64,000 bases of DNA, taken from Cephaloticoccus primus (lineage in GTDB: Bacteria; Verrucomicrobiota; Verrucomicrobiia; Opitutales; Opitutaceae). Within the stretch, counting starts at the first letter, position 1; every line of letters starts with the position of its first letter. Below the pieces are notes generated by a model, which worked only from the letters and a program-made list of their open reading frames with translations, was not told where the DNA came from and searched no databases. The stretch is taken from contig NZ_LSZQ01000046.1 in the NCBI RefSeq assembly GCF_001580015.1, positions 1 through 64,000 of the forward strand, read 5' to 3'. Both the position numbers and the translations under genes were made by a program. Shown here in pieces: positions 26,663-36,284 of the stretch.

Positions 26663-27634
26663 TCATCGGGACCTGGGTTCAGGGGCCGCCGCAGCCTCTG
26701 CTTCCTCTTCGTCGCGCTCGGCGAGTACGTCCTCCTTGCCCTCGCGGTGGCTGTATTCTAGGTGGCCGCCTTTGCCGAAAACGAGCGGGCGCTCGTCGTC
26801 GGTCAGCAGCGTGACCGCCTTTTCGTCGTGTTTTTGCACCGTCGATTCATCGAACTTGAAGTGCCGCAGCACGCCGCCAAAGGCGCGCACCAAGTTGTCT
26901 TGGGTGAAGACCTGCTCGGTCGGCCCGGCGGCCAGCACCGTGCGGTTAATGAGGACGACCCAGTCGCAAAACTCGGGCACGGCACCGAGGTTATGCGTCG
27001 AGACGAGGATCAGGTGACCGGCGGCGCACAGCTCGCGCAGCAGCTTGATGATCGCCGTCTCCGTCTGCACATCCACACCGGTGAAAGGCTCGTCGAGCAG
27101 GATGATCCGGCTGCGCTGGGCCAGCGCACGCGCGAGGAAGACGCGCTTCTTTTGCCCGCCGGAAAGCTCGCCGATCTGCCGGTCGCGGTACTCCAGCATG
27201 CCCACGCGGCGCAGGCTTTCCTCGGCGACTTCGCGGTCGCGCGCACGCGGCATCCGCAGGAAATTCATGTACCCGTAGCGGCCCATGAGCACGACGTCCC
27301 ACACGCTGACGGGAAAGGTCCAGTCCACCTCCTCGGCCTGCGGCACGTAGGCGATCAGGCCCGCCTTGAGCGCCGACTGCATGCTGCGACCGCCCACCTG
27401 CACGCGGCCGCGCGAGGGTTTTACAAAGCCCATGATCGCGCGAAAGAGCGTCGATTTCCCGCTGCCGTTTACGCCGACCAGTGCACAGATGCGCCCGCTC
27501 TCCAGCCGGAAACGGGTGTCCCGCAACGCCACATGCCCGTTGGGATAACTGACCGTGATGTCCTCGACGCTCAGTTCGAGCGGGGGCGATTCGGCAGGCG
27601 AATGCGGAGGTGAGTCGGGCGGGCTTTCAGTCAT
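26663..27634 (-). CDS. sitB: Mn/Fe ABC transporter ATP-binding protein
   Basis: About 323 aa. Walker [10 protein letters not shown], signature [15 protein letters not shown], Walker [13 protein letters not shown] and the H-loop in LVSTHNLG, in normal order. The N-terminal 20 residues are a Pro/Ser-rich lead, and the C-terminal tail (Glu/Ala-rich) is longer than in typical SitB. Start ATG 27634 overlaps the 3' end of the binding-protein gene by 8 bp, showing translational coupling; the frame extends to 27667 but that is inside the upstream gene. Confidence 0.92.
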   Translation of the reverse strand: MTESPPDSPPHSPAESPPLELSVEDITVSYPNGHVALRDTRFRLESGRICALVGVNGSGKSTLFRAIMGFVKPSRGRVQVGGRSMQSALKAGLIAYVPQAEEVDWTFPVSVWDVVLMGRYGYMNFLRMPRARDREVAEESLRRVGMLEYRDRQIGELSGGQKKRVFLARALAQRSRIILLDEPFTGVDVQTETAIIKLLRELCAAGHLILVSTHNLGAVPEFCDWVVLINRTVLAAGPTEQVFTQDNLVRAFGGVLRHFKFDESTVQKHDEKAVTLLTDDERPLVFGKGGHLEYSHREGKEDVLAERDEEEAEAAAAPEPRSR

Positions 27635-28595
27635 GAAGGCTAAAGCCGCGCAAGATGACCTCCGCATTATATTCGAGCAAGCGCAGGAAAGTCGGCGCTG
27701 GCCCGGCGGCCTCCGTCAGCGAGTCCACGTAGAGTGCACCGCCGTAGCGGATCCCTGTCTCGCGGGCGACCTGGCGGGCAGGCTGGTCACTGATCGTGCT
27801 CTCGCTGAAAATCACCGGCACGCCATTCTCGCGCACCGCATCAATCACGCGGCGCACTTGCTGGGGCGTGCCCTGCTGGTCGGCATTTACCGCCCATAAA
27901 AACAGCTCCTGCATATCGAAATCCTTGGCGAGGTAGGAGAACGCGCCCTCGCTCGTCACCAGCCAGCGCTGCCGCGCAGGGATTTGCGCCAACTGCGTGC
28001 GCAAGCGCGTTTCGACCGCCCGCACCTGTGCGCCGTAGGCTGCCGCATTGGCGCTGTAGATCGCCGCGCCAGCCGGATCGATTTCGCTCAGGGCGCGGCG
28101 CACATTCTCGATATAAACGAGCGCGGCCCGCGGCGACATCCACGCATGCGGATTGGGCTGCCCCGAGTAAGCGCCCTCCGTGATTTTGATTGGAGTAATT
28201 CCCTCGCTCAGCACGGCGCTGGGCACATTTTTCAGCCGCGTAAAAAATCGCTCAAACCAGAGCTCCAGCCCCAGCCCGTTCCACAACACGAGGTCTGCCT
28301 CCTGCGCCTTGATGATGTCCTGCGGAGTGGGCTCGTAGCCGTGAATCTCGGCCCCGGGCTTGGTGATCGACTCCACTACCGCGCGGTCGCCCGCGACGTT
28401 TTGGGCGATGTCCTGAAGGATCGTAAAGGTCGTCACCACGCGCGGCTTGTGCGGCGCGGCACCGGCGGCTTCGCGCTCAGCCGCGCCCGTGCCCTCCCCC
28501 TTCGGCGCGCAGCCGATCAGTGCCGCGAGCAGCGCCGATAATCCAAGCCCCAGCGCGATCGTGCGCGCCGTACCGAGTAGATACTTTAGTTTCAT
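27627..28595 (-). CDS. sitA: Manganese/iron-binding lipoprotein of the SitA/MntC/YfeA group
   Basis: 322 aa, cluster 9 metal-binding protein with a lipoprotein signal ending LAALIGC. Putative ligands are His in EIHGYEPTP, His in NPHAWMSP, Glu in the [12 protein letters not shown] block (also seen in SitA/MntC proteins) and Asp in YVDSLT. It lacks the His-rich loop of ZnuA. The block [37 protein letters not shown] and [10 protein letters not shown] are SitA-like, which favours Mn(II)/Fe(II). First gene of the sit operon; a TonB-dependent receptor lies upstream and mntR beyond it. Confidence 0.93.
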   Translation of the reverse strand: MKLKYLLGTARTIALGLGLSALLAALIGCAPKGEGTGAAEREAAGAAPHKPRVVTTFTILQDIAQNVAGDRAVVESITKPGAEIHGYEPTPQDIIKAQEADLVLWNGLGLELWFERFFTRLKNVPSAVLSEGITPIKITEGAYSGQPNPHAWMSPRAALVYIENVRRALSEIDPAGAAIYSANAAAYGAQVRAVETRLRTQLAQIPARQRWLVTSEGAFSYLAKDFDMQELFLWAVNADQQGTPQQVRRVIDAVRENGVPVIFSESTISDQPARQVARETGIRYGGALYVDSLTEAAGPAPTFLRLLEYNAEVILRGFSLHD

Positions 28596-28700
28596 GGTGT
28601 AGCCTTTGTCTTAAAAAAATCGCCGCCCGCTCCGCGCCTCCCCTCCACAATCCGCACTTCCGCGCTCCTCTAGGCCCACTCCCGAGCTGCCCGCCGCCAT

Positions 28701-28757
28701 CAAAAAAGTGGCGCGGCCAAACCCATGAACCCTGGTTGAGCTGGCCGCGCCATTTCC
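28701..28757 (-). terminator. Rho-independent terminator after the TonB-dependent receptor
   Basis: GGCGCGGCCA (28710-28719) is complementary to TGGCCGCGCC (28742-28751), a perfect 10-bp GC stem with a 22-base loop. Read on the minus strand it is followed by ACTTTTTTG, a six-T run at 28702-28707. It would separate receptor transcripts from sitABCD. The rest of the 309-bp gap shows no gene. Confidence 0.75.
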
Positions 28758-28904
28758 ACCGCGCAGAAAAAAACGCCGCCTCTCGGAGCACGGACACCCC
28801 GTACCCCGCAGCGCGGCGAGCGCCCCTCCACAGCGGGCGGGCAACACAATGGCATGGAGTGCTGCCACCCGACCGCGCAAAGAAGCGCGCCTGTTTCTGC
28901 ACGC

Positions 28905-31111
28905 TTAGAAACTATACTTTGCAGTGACAAAGAACGAACGCGCGAAACGCGGCCCGTAGACGTAGTCGTTGTCGCGGTCGGCGCCGACCTCCAGGTCCTT
29001 CTGCCGCTCGTCGAAGATATTCTTCACGCCCAGCGAGACGTCGAGGTGGTGCCTGCCGCGCAGCTCGAAGTGGCGCGTGAAGCCGAAGTCGACGACCCAG
29101 AAATCCGACGTGTGGCGCAGCTCGCCCAAGCGGTTGTTCAGCGCATCCATGCCGCCGATGTACTTCGCGCCGAGGAACACGTTCACCTCGTCGATGGGCG
29201 TCCACACGACCTGGCCGACACCGCTCCACTTGGGCGTGATCAGGTAGTCGCGGGTCGAGATGATCGTCGTGCCGCCCTCCTCCGTGTCGTCGAAGATGTC
29301 TTCGGCCTCATCGTAGCGCGAGCGGTAGTAGGACGCGCCCAGCTCGAAGCGGAATTCCTTTTGCGGCTGGTAAACCCAGTTGGCCTCGACGCCCTGGACC
29401 TTGGAGCCCGAGGCATTGCTGCGCACTTGATAAAGATCGCCGGTCACGGGGTCGGTCTGGTTTGGCCCGAGCAGGAAGGTGTCATCGATGTCGGTGAGCG
29501 AGGCGGTGATGTCGAAGCCCCAGGTGGGCTTCACCGGATCGTTGCGCCACTCAAGACCGGCCATGCCGGTGATCGACTTTTCTTCCTTGAGATCCGCATC
29601 GTTGCGGATGCGGACTTGCTCCCCGCCGAGGATGTCCACGTGCAAGTCTTCGTCGAAGACCTCCGGCGCGCGGAAGCCGGTCGCCACGCTGGCGCGCAGC
29701 TTCAGGTTCGGCGTGGCCTCGTAGGCGACGGCGAGCCGCGGCGAGAAAATCGCATCGTCGAGCTCCGAGCTCTTATCGACGCGGCCACCGGCGATGACGC
29801 TGAGGAGCGGCGTAGCCGTCCACTCGTCCTGCAGGTAGAAGCCGACGTTGGAGAAGCTGTCGTCGGTGAGCCGGTTAATCGTGTTACCCTCGAAGTCGCG
29901 ATTATCGTCGGTCACTTTTCCCACTTGTACTGCACGCCAAAGGCGAGCGCGTGTTTTTCCAGGCGGTAGTTGAACTGCGAGTCGATGTAGTGCAGCGGGT
30001 CCTTGGTGTAGCCGTATTGGCCGTAAGAGTCAGAGGCCGCGCTTCCGGCAATCGTGGGGTCGAGCTCGTCGGGATCGTAATTTGGGTCGGTCGGGTCGGT
30101 GATCACATCGCCGAGGCCGCCGTAGAAGCTGTCGCGCTCGATGTAGGCGAAGGAGTAGCCCACCGAGAAATCGAAGTCCTGCGTCACATCCTGCTCCCAG
30201 GTCAGCCCGCCGCGGTGGTACTTGGTCTGGAGCGACTCGGCGATGTTGGAGAGGTACTCGGGCTGGTCAAAGCGGTTACCGCCGCGGCGCTCTTCCCAGG
30301 TGTACTGGTAGTTCCCGCGCAGCCGGGTGCGCGTGGTCGGCGAGAACCAGCCCTGCACACCGACGACGCCGAGCTCCTTTTCGGTGATCTCGCTGTAGCC
30401 GTCGCCATTGAAGTCGATCGGGTCATTTTGGCTGGATTGAAACACGAACGAGAGGCCGCCCTTGCCCTCGGCAAACACACGGTCGAGCCGCCCATCGGCC
30501 AGCCAGACCGGCTCGCTCTTTTGCACGTCGACGCCGACTTGCAGGAAGCCGCCGTTGCGCAGCGGCTGGATGGGGATGAGGTTGATCACGCCGCTGACCG
30601 CGCCCGCGCCGTAGAGCGCCGAGCTGCCGCCTTTCACGACCTCGATGCGATCGACAAAAGCAGTCGGGATTTGCTCCAGACCGTAAACCCCACCGAGCGC
30701 CGACATGAGCGGCGCACCGTCGAAGAGGATCTGGTTATACGCGCCGCCGAGGCCCTGCATGAGCACCTCCGAGGTGTTGCAGTTTTGGCAGGTGCTCTCG
30801 ACGCGGATGCCGTTAAACAGATCCATCGCCTGTGAGAAGTTAAAGGCCGCACGCATGTGCATGCCTTCGTTGGTGACGACCTCGGTGCGGATCGGCACCT
30901 CCGAGATCAGCCGCTCGGTGCGCGTCGCGGTGCTCACCACCTGCATCCGCTCAAGCGCGACGGCAGCTTGGTCGGCATCGGCGCCGCCGCTGGGCGCAGT
31001 CTGCGCGAAAAGCGAGCCGGCCGCTCCCAGCCCGCCGAGTGCGGCCGCCCAACTGAGCGTACGCGCCGCACGCGCGATTCGAAATGTATCTTTGTTTAGC
31101 TTGGTAATCAT
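28905..31111 (-). pseudogene. TonB-dependent receptor, probable manganese (or other metal) receptor, with one frameshift
   Basis: Two overlapping minus-strand frames form one receptor of about 735 aa. The first has a signal peptide (AAALGGLGAAGSLFAQ), a TonB-box-like start, and the plug domain (STATRTERLISEVPIRTEVVT, GGSSALYGAGAVSGVINLIP). It ends right after FGVQYKWEK at 29912. The second starts in the same stretch, frame +1, with VTDDNRDFEGNT and continues through the barrel to the terminal aromatic F (AKYSF). A single A lost from an A run at about 29915-29920 explains the shift. Located between sitABCD and mntR, it plausibly imports manganese like MnoT; substrate is inference from context. 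Sequencing error, true decay or slippage are all possible. Confidence 0.85.
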
Positions 31112-31132
31112 GGGTATTAATTCGTACCTATA

Positions 31133-31150
31133 GAGACGAAACGTAGTCTC
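31133..31150. promoter_or_regulatory. Possible operator between divergent receptor and mntR genes
   Basis: GAGAC (31133-31137) and GTCTC (31146-31150) with eight bases between, in the 141-bp gap between the divergent TonB receptor and mntR. Such a place would fit autoregulation by MntR, but the sequence does not match any MntR box that I can recall with confidence. Confidence 0.25.
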
Positions 31151-31252
31151 AGTTACATTTATTTCCTTCGACAGCAAGGAGAATCTCTGGCTACGCATTG
31201 CCCCGCCCCTCCCGCCCTCCCGCTCCTTCCGCGCCTCTTGTCACCGCCCTCC

Positions 31253-31747
31253 ATGCTCACAACAAAACGCGCCGCCCCGGCCCCCCAGGCCAGCTCCAAA
31301 GCCGCCACGGTCAGGGCCGCCAAGGCCACGAGAGAAGCCATGGAAACGGCCCGCGCCGCCGCGCTGCGCAGCACCCGCGAGGCGCACTCGCGCGAGACAG
31401 TCGAAGACTACGTCGAAGCGATTGCCGATCTGGTCGAGACAACGGGCGAGGCCCGCGTGACCGATCTGGCCCGACTGCTCGGCGTCAGCCACGTGACTGT
31501 AAACCGCACTATTGCCCGCCTGCAACGCGACGGCTTTGTGAGCTCGCAGCCCTACCGCGCGATTTTCCTGACCGATACGGGCAAGAAAATCGCAGTCGAA
31601 TCCAAGGCGCGCCACCAGACGGTCGAGAACTTCCTGCGGGCCATCGGTGTGCCCGCCGCCGTCGCCCAAAAAGATGCCGAAGGCATCGAGCACCACGTCA
31701 GCCGCGAAACCCTGGCCGCCTTCCAAAGGCTGACTCAGCAGACGTAA
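31253..31747 (+). CDS. mntR: Manganese-responsive transcription regulator, MntR type
   Basis: About 164 aa, DtxR-family. A Lys/Ala-rich N-terminal tail of 45 residues is followed by the winged helix (ETVEDYVEAIADLVETTGEARVTDLARLLGVSHVTVNRTIARLQRDGFV) and the dimerization/metal region HQTVENFLRAIGVP, DAEGIEHHVS. The HHTVENFL-like block carries the metal ligands in this family. It represses Mn import when Mn(II) is high. It lies divergent from a TonB-dependent receptor and sitABCD, the import system it would control. The extra N-terminal tail matches many proteobacterial MntR proteins. Confidence 0.9.
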   Translation: MLTTKRAAPAPQASSKAATVRAAKATREAMETARAAALRSTREAHSRETVEDYVEAIADLVETTGEARVTDLARLLGVSHVTVNRTIARLQRDGFVSSQPYRAIFLTDTGKKIAVESKARHQTVENFLRAIGVPAAVAQKDAEGIEHHVSRETLAAFQRLTQQT

Positions 31748-31762
31748 AAGAGCCTGGGGCTT

Positions 31763-32172
31763 CCACTGCGCGTGGAGCGGTGGCGGGTCGCCACTTCCAT
31801 TGAATTTGCGATTTTGTCCGTGCGCTTTGCGCCCGCCCTCCCGCCCAAAATCGCAAATTTACATGAATCTCCCCCTGTCGCGTTGCGACACGGTCTTCGA
31901 CCGTTCCATTTTGCGAGCCGCTCGTTGGCGGCTCGTCAGGTACCTCAACCCGTGCGCGAATGAAACGGAAACCCATTGGGGCGAGGTGAGAAAGTTCACG
32001 GGTAAACTCCTAGCCGACCGAAGGTCGGAGGTTCTCTACTGTGCGGTTTGTGCATCGGGCGTCCCGCCCGATGCACAAACCGCACAGTAAATGGATGCAG
32101 GCACCGCCTGCCGCCGCCCGCGTAGGGCCGCCCTCCCGCTCCACGTGCAGTGCGAGTCTTCGACTCTTCTAT
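31763..32172 (-). repeat. Composite palindromic intergenic element, copy D
   Basis: Inverted copy between convergent mntR and the PEP-CTERM gene. Left terminus CCACTGCGCGTGGAGCGG; then GGCG/CGCC, the long type-alpha hairpin (AATTTGCGATTTTG / CAAAATCGCAAATT), CTGTCGCGTTGCGACA, GGTCTTCGACC, GAGCCGC/GCGGCTC, a linker with CCGACC/GGTCGG, and M3 at 32037-32089 (TACTGTGCGGTTTG / CAAACCGCACAGTA, inner stem TGCATCGGGC/GCCCGATGCA). It ends CAGGCACCGCCTG, CCGCCGCCCGCGTAGGGC and CACGTGCAGTGCGAGTC. Confidence 0.85.
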
Positions 32173-35100
32173 TTAACAGCACTGCTCGTTGGTGTGCCGT
32201 CCGTTCCGCCGTTTGCGCCACGCGACTACTCCCAGCCCTAGCGTACCGAGGAGGGCACCATAGGTCGAGGGCTCGGGGAGCGCACCGAAGGGGAGGATTT
32301 GCATGTAGTCGGCGTTATACGCTTTCCACTGGGTGGTGTAGTCTTGGTAGCCCTCGAAGACGATTTGCTGGAGCTGGCTGAGCGCCATGCCGCCGTGGCG
32401 GACGAGCAGGATGTCTTCAAAATGGTTCCAGTTGCGCATGAAGAGCTGCGCCTTCGGGTCGCTGAAGGTGAGCTCCTCGATCCACAGGATGTTTCCCATG
32501 CCCCCGCGCCCGCCCGCCCAGTCAATCGTCCCGCGGTGCTCGATGTGCAGCCCGGCGAGCGTCTGTCTGGTACCGCCGCCCAAGCGCAGAATCGCCTGGT
32601 CGCCGCCGTACTCCGGCCCGAGCGGATCGTAGGGTGTGCCTTTTAAGATAACCTTCGGGAAACCGCCGCCGGTTTTCACGAGCTGGTGCCAGCGGTCGGG
32701 CGCGAGCTCCAGAATGTCCGTCCCTGCGCCGTCGCCGATGGTAATCGGGCCCGAGACGGAGAGCGTCCCTCCTTGCAGCTTAAGCGTGCCTTGGTGGATG
32801 TAGACCGCGCCGAGCTTGTGCGTCGCAGTGCTGCTGAGCGTAAGCGTGTTTGGGCCGGTTTTTACCAGATCCATCCCGCCGCCAAGTCTGACCGCACCTG
32901 CCACTTTTGTCTCAACGCCGGTGCCGGTACCGTAGCTGTGAATGTAGAGCGGGCGACCTGCGCCAGTCGTGATCAAGCCGCTGCCGGTGATTTGCTGCCC
33001 ACGGGCGAGCAGGCCGCCCGAGTTGATCGTCAGCGTGTAGCTGCCAGTATTGAGGGCTCCCGCAGTCCCCAGAACGAGCGAGTTCACCGTGCGCGCGGCA
33101 TTGAGCATCACAGGGCCCGGGAACCTAACGTTGTGGGCCCCGTTCCAACCCGCTTGCCCTCCCGTGTGGTAGCCTTCGTTGGGAATTGCGTTGAGATAGT
33201 GTGCCGCACCGGCACCCGATCCGGCGGCAATCGGCCGCAGCCAGCCTTGGTCGTACGCAGCCCAAGGGATGATCGAGTCGCCGCCCGCATCGTTAATGCC
33301 GAGACCGCTCGCCGAACTGGTCAGCCCGAGCTGCGCCCGTGCGTCGTTAAAGTAGAGTGTGCTGCGCGAGTCGGCGGCGCGGAGCAGTGCGGCTGCGCCC
33401 AGCTCAAAGTGCGTCACGCCGGCCGCCGCGCTGAACTCGATGGCGTTGGCCCCCGAGTCGAGCGTAAGTTCACCCAGCTTTTCGTAGGACGTATCCGCCG
33501 AGCCGATCCGGTAAACAAGCGTGCCCGCGTTGAGGCGGATCACCGCCTCGTCGTGAATCCGATCCGCCACGAAGCTGCCGCCCACATTCGGGTTACCGAC
33601 ACTTCCCCTGTTATCGAGGATCAGGCGGCCGCCGTGCCGGATGTCGAAGAGCATGGCCGCGGCGGCGAGGCGGCCTGCGCTGTGCAGCCGCAGCCCGGCA
33701 CCGTAGAGATTGATCCGCCCCGCTTTCAGCTCGGCGTTATCGACGGCAAAGTCGATCCGGCCATTCCCCACGAGGTTGAGCGTCGCCGCCGCAGTGCTGC
33801 GCAGCGCCTGGCTAAAGGCTACATCACTGGTGCTGATGCTGCGCCCGCCCTCGATCCTGATCGTCCGCTCCCCATCGCCAAGATTGAGCGCGGTATCCCA
33901 GGTAAGTATGTTGGCGGACGAATAGTGGCCGAGCCGCAGCTCGCGCCCCAGCGGGATAAAGGCCGCCCAGTCGAGCTCACCCTCAGCACCGTTCAGCCTC
34001 AGTTTTACAGTGCTCGAAAAGGAGCTGCTGGCGGAAAGTCCGCCGTCGCCGAGCCACTGGATCTGCCCTGCACCGCTGCCAATATCGAGTACCGTAGTCC
34101 CCACCTTTCCGATGACGAGCACTCCACCGTCGAGCTGGATGTTGCTGCTCCCCAAAGCCTCCAGCCACAGGGCTCCTTCGCGGATCAGCGTCGCTCCCGT
34201 GTACGTATGGTCGGGCTGGTTGAGGTATAGCAGGCCCCTGCCCGTCTTGAGTATCCCGCCACCGCTCCCGCTGAGCTTACCGCTCATTTGGGCATGAACG
34301 ATGTGGTTTTCCCCGCGTTCCACACGGATCTCACGCAGCTCGCTACCGAGATCGATATCGGAAGAGAGCGTAATATTCCCGCGTGCGTAGCGGGAGTTTA
34401 GCAAAAGGGCCGAGCCCGTGGGGACGAAGCCGCCCTCCCCCCAAGTGACGGCTCCCACGTTGACCGAACTCGCACTTGAAGCTGAGTTCGAAAAGCCGCC
34501 AGAGCCCATCCACTGGATTTGCCCCGGGCCCGTGCCGAAGCTGAACGTCGCGTCACTGCCGAGCTCCAAGATCCCGCCGTCGAAGACGATATTGCTCGTG
34601 CTGGGAAGCGCAGCCGCACTCCCCAGCCGCAGGACGCCGCCTCGGATGATCGTGCTGCCGCTCCAGTTGTTGTGCGTGTTGCTCAGCGTGATGAGGCCGG
34701 TACCGACCTTGATGAATGGTCCGTTGCCCGAGATCCGTCCGGCCAGCGTGAGCCCGCCCGTGAGCTCGCCGCGCGAGCCGAAGCTCACGCCCTCGGTGCC
34801 GACCATGTTGATCCTGAAGTTTACCTGATTGCTGCCGCCGTCGCTGTAGATCGCGCCGATGGGCCCCGTGTCGTCGTTGCGGGTCTGCCCGTGTCCGGCG
34901 ACCTGGAGCGTCTGCCCGCTCACGCCGTAGGTGACCGCGACGCCCGCGTCCGAGCGAAAGGCCAAGGTGCCGCCGCTGTTTACCGTTTTTTGGGCAAAGC
35001 CGAGTGCGCCCACTCCACGCACAACGGCCATGCCGCCCGCATCGACAGTGATCGCGCCTGCCACGCCCAGCCCGTCGGTTCCCCCGAAGATCAAGTGCGG

Positions 35101-35769
35101 CCGCTCACCGGCCACACCGCCCACGGCGATTGTCCCACTCCCCGCAGTCCCGCCCGCAAAGTGTGTCGCTCCAGTCCCGCCGATCCGCAGCTTGTTATTG
35201 GAGAGATTGAAGACAGCGCCCAAGCGCAGCCCTGCCTCCGAGTAGTTGGCGATTCGCCCAAAGCCGCCGCCAAAACTACCGGCAGCGATCTGGATAACGC
35301 GCTCGATATTGATCTCGGAGTGGCCGGAGAGGCTCCCGTCGGCCTTGAGCGAGTTCACCACAAGCAAGTCTCCACCGGCACTGAGGCCGCTGCCGAGTCT
35401 GAGTGCCTCCGGGCCACTCAGCGTGTAAAAATCCCCCGCCTCAAACCACAGCGAGCGCAAGGTCCGTACCGGATTATCCAAAACGCGCGGCTGCTGCTCA
35501 GCCCCATCGGGTGACAGCTTGGCGAAGAGCACATCTGCGCCCGACGCGGGAACTGCGCCGCTGGCCCAGTTTTCGGGGGTCGCCCAATTGTCATCCGCGC
35601 CCGCGCCGCCCCAGGTGACGATGCCCGCAGGCAGCGTAACCTGCGCCACAGCAGGCGAACCCCAGGCGCCCCAAGCCAACGCGCACACACAGAGTAGCTG
35701 TGCGCGGCGAAAGAGCTTCAGGTATGGGGCCGCAACACTCGTTACAGCCCCGCTCGGGGCAGGGTTCAT
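32173..35769 (-). CDS. Large PEP-CTERM protein with autotransporter-type beta-strand repeats
   Basis: 1198 aa. The signal peptide has the core LLCVCALAWGAWG and a cleavage near AVAQ. The body is a repeat-rich parallel beta-helix of the autotransporter-associated type, with blocks such as GSGTIAVGG, TLSNTHNNWSGSTIIRGGVLRLGS, HTYTGATLIREGALWLEA and LVKTGPNTLTLSSTATHKLG. The C-terminus is a PEP-CTERM tail: LPEPSTYG, hydrophobic segment ALLGTLGLGVVA, then WRKRRN. It is therefore sorted to the surface by the exosortase system, probably as a surface or matrix protein. No autotransporter beta-barrel is present. The last nine residues (GRHTNEQCC) lie in sequence resembling the repeat's outer GCTCGTTGGTG module. 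Confidence 0.88.
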   Translation of the reverse strand: MNPAPSGAVTSVAAPYLKLFRRAQLLCVCALAWGAWGSPAVAQVTLPAGIVTWGGAGADDNWATPENWASGAVPASGADVLFAKLSPDGAEQQPRVLDNPVRTLRSLWFEAGDFYTLSGPEALRLGSGLSAGGDLLVVNSLKADGSLSGHSEINIERVIQIAAGSFGGGFGRIANYSEAGLRLGAVFNLSNNKLRIGGTGATHFAGGTAGSGTIAVGGVAGERPHLIFGGTDGLGVAGAITVDAGGMAVVRGVGALGFAQKTVNSGGTLAFRSDAGVAVTYGVSGQTLQVAGHGQTRNDDTGPIGAIYSDGGSNQVNFRINMVGTEGVSFGSRGELTGGLTLAGRISGNGPFIKVGTGLITLSNTHNNWSGSTIIRGGVLRLGSAAALPSTSNIVFDGGILELGSDATFSFGTGPGQIQWMGSGGFSNSASSASSVNVGAVTWGEGGFVPTGSALLLNSRYARGNITLSSDIDLGSELREIRVERGENHIVHAQMSGKLSGSGGGILKTGRGLLYLNQPDHTYTGATLIREGALWLEALGSSNIQLDGGVLVIGKVGTTVLDIGSGAGQIQWLGDGGLSASSSFSSTVKLRLNGAEGELDWAAFIPLGRELRLGHYSSANILTWDTALNLGDGERTIRIEGGRSISTSDVAFSQALRSTAAATLNLVGNGRIDFAVDNAELKAGRINLYGAGLRLHSAGRLAAAAMLFDIRHGGRLILDNRGSVGNPNVGGSFVADRIHDEAVIRLNAGTLVYRIGSADTSYEKLGELTLDSGANAIEFSAAAGVTHFELGAAALLRAADSRSTLYFNDARAQLGLTSSASGLGINDAGGDSIIPWAAYDQGWLRPIAAGSGAGAAHYLNAIPNEGYHTGGQAGWNGAHNVRFPGPVMLNAARTVNSLVLGTAGALNTGSYTLTINSGGLLARGQQITGSGLITTGAGRPLYIHSYGTGTGVETKVAGAVRLGGGMDLVKTGPNTLTLSSTATHKLGAVYIHQGTLKLQGGTLSVSGPITIGDGAGTDILELAPDRWHQLVKTGGGFPKVILKGTPYDPLGPEYGGDQAILRLGGGTRQTLAGLHIEHRGTIDWAGGRGGMGNILWIEELTFSDPKAQLFMRNWNHFEDILLVRHGGMALSQLQQIVFEGYQDYTTQWKAYNADYMQILPFGALPEPSTYGALLGTLGLGVVAWRKRRNGRHTNEQCC

Positions 35770-35812
35770 CGCGCCGCTTCATGACAAATCGTCCCACGCC
35801 TGTCTAAAGAGG

Positions 35813-35835
35813 GTAATACTAATAAGCAGTATTAC
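35813..35835. promoter_or_regulatory. Inverted repeat upstream of PEP-CTERM gene
   Basis: GTAATACT (35813-35820) and AGTATTAC (35828-35835) are perfect complements separated by AATAAGC, 44 bp before the start codon of the PEP-CTERM gene. Place and symmetry suggest an operator. It shares the AGTA/TACT flavour of the palindrome at 17963-17984, but the two are not the same site. Confidence 0.35.
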
Positions 35836-35878
35836 GCACTATAATGTATGGAACCCTAACGTACATGGCGGCGCGCAA

Positions 35879-36230
35879 GGGCGGCCCTGCGCGGGCGGCG
35901 GCAGGCGATGCCTGCTCCCATTTACTGTGCGGTTTGCTCGGCGGGCGGAACGCCCGCCGAGCAAACCGCACAGTAGAATAAACTCCCTGAATGGAGCTCA
36001 GGTGGGAGTTTAACCCGTAAACTTTTTCGCCGCGCCCCAATGGGTTTCCGCTTCATTTGCATTTGAGGCCACATTTCCCAGTCGCAACGCGACTGGGGGG
36101 CAAATTTGGGAATCGTGCTTCGACGCGCAGCGTCGAGGCCGATTCCCAAATTGAATGGCACGTGGCGCCACGCCACCGCCCCACGCGCAGGGGTCTTCGA
36201 CCCTTTCATTTTGCGAGCCGCTCGTTGGTG
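35879..36230 (+). repeat. Composite palindromic intergenic element, copy E
   Basis: Between two divergent genes. The left terminus is the alternative GGCGGCCCTGCGCGGGCGGC form. M3 lies at 35923-35975 (TACTGTGCGGTTTG / CAAACCGCACAGTA, inner CTCGGCGGGCG/CGCCCGCCGAG). Then the linker GGAGCTCAGGTGGGAGTTTAA, M5 as CCCAGTCGC/GCGACTGGG, the long hairpin type beta (AATTTGGGAATCG / CGATTCCCAAATT), GTGGCGCCACGCCAC, CCGCCCCACGCGCAGGGG and outer module GGTCTTCGACC plus GCGAGCCGCTCGTTGG. Confidence 0.85.
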
Positions 36231-36284
36231 CGCCGTCTTCTCTGCCGCTTGCATAATCCGGTGGCACTCGCAGCGTCGCGCGCG

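Noticed and set aside
29899-29935. Programmed frameshift in the TonB-dependent receptor
   Set aside because: No slippery heptamer or downstream stimulatory structure is evident; an indel at a short A run is simpler, so I keep it as a broken gene or sequencing error.
32686-34230. Long plus-strand open frame opposite the PEP-CTERM gene
   Set aside because: The opposite strand encodes a signal peptide, beta-helix repeats and a PEP-CTERM tail; the plus frame has no coherent features.
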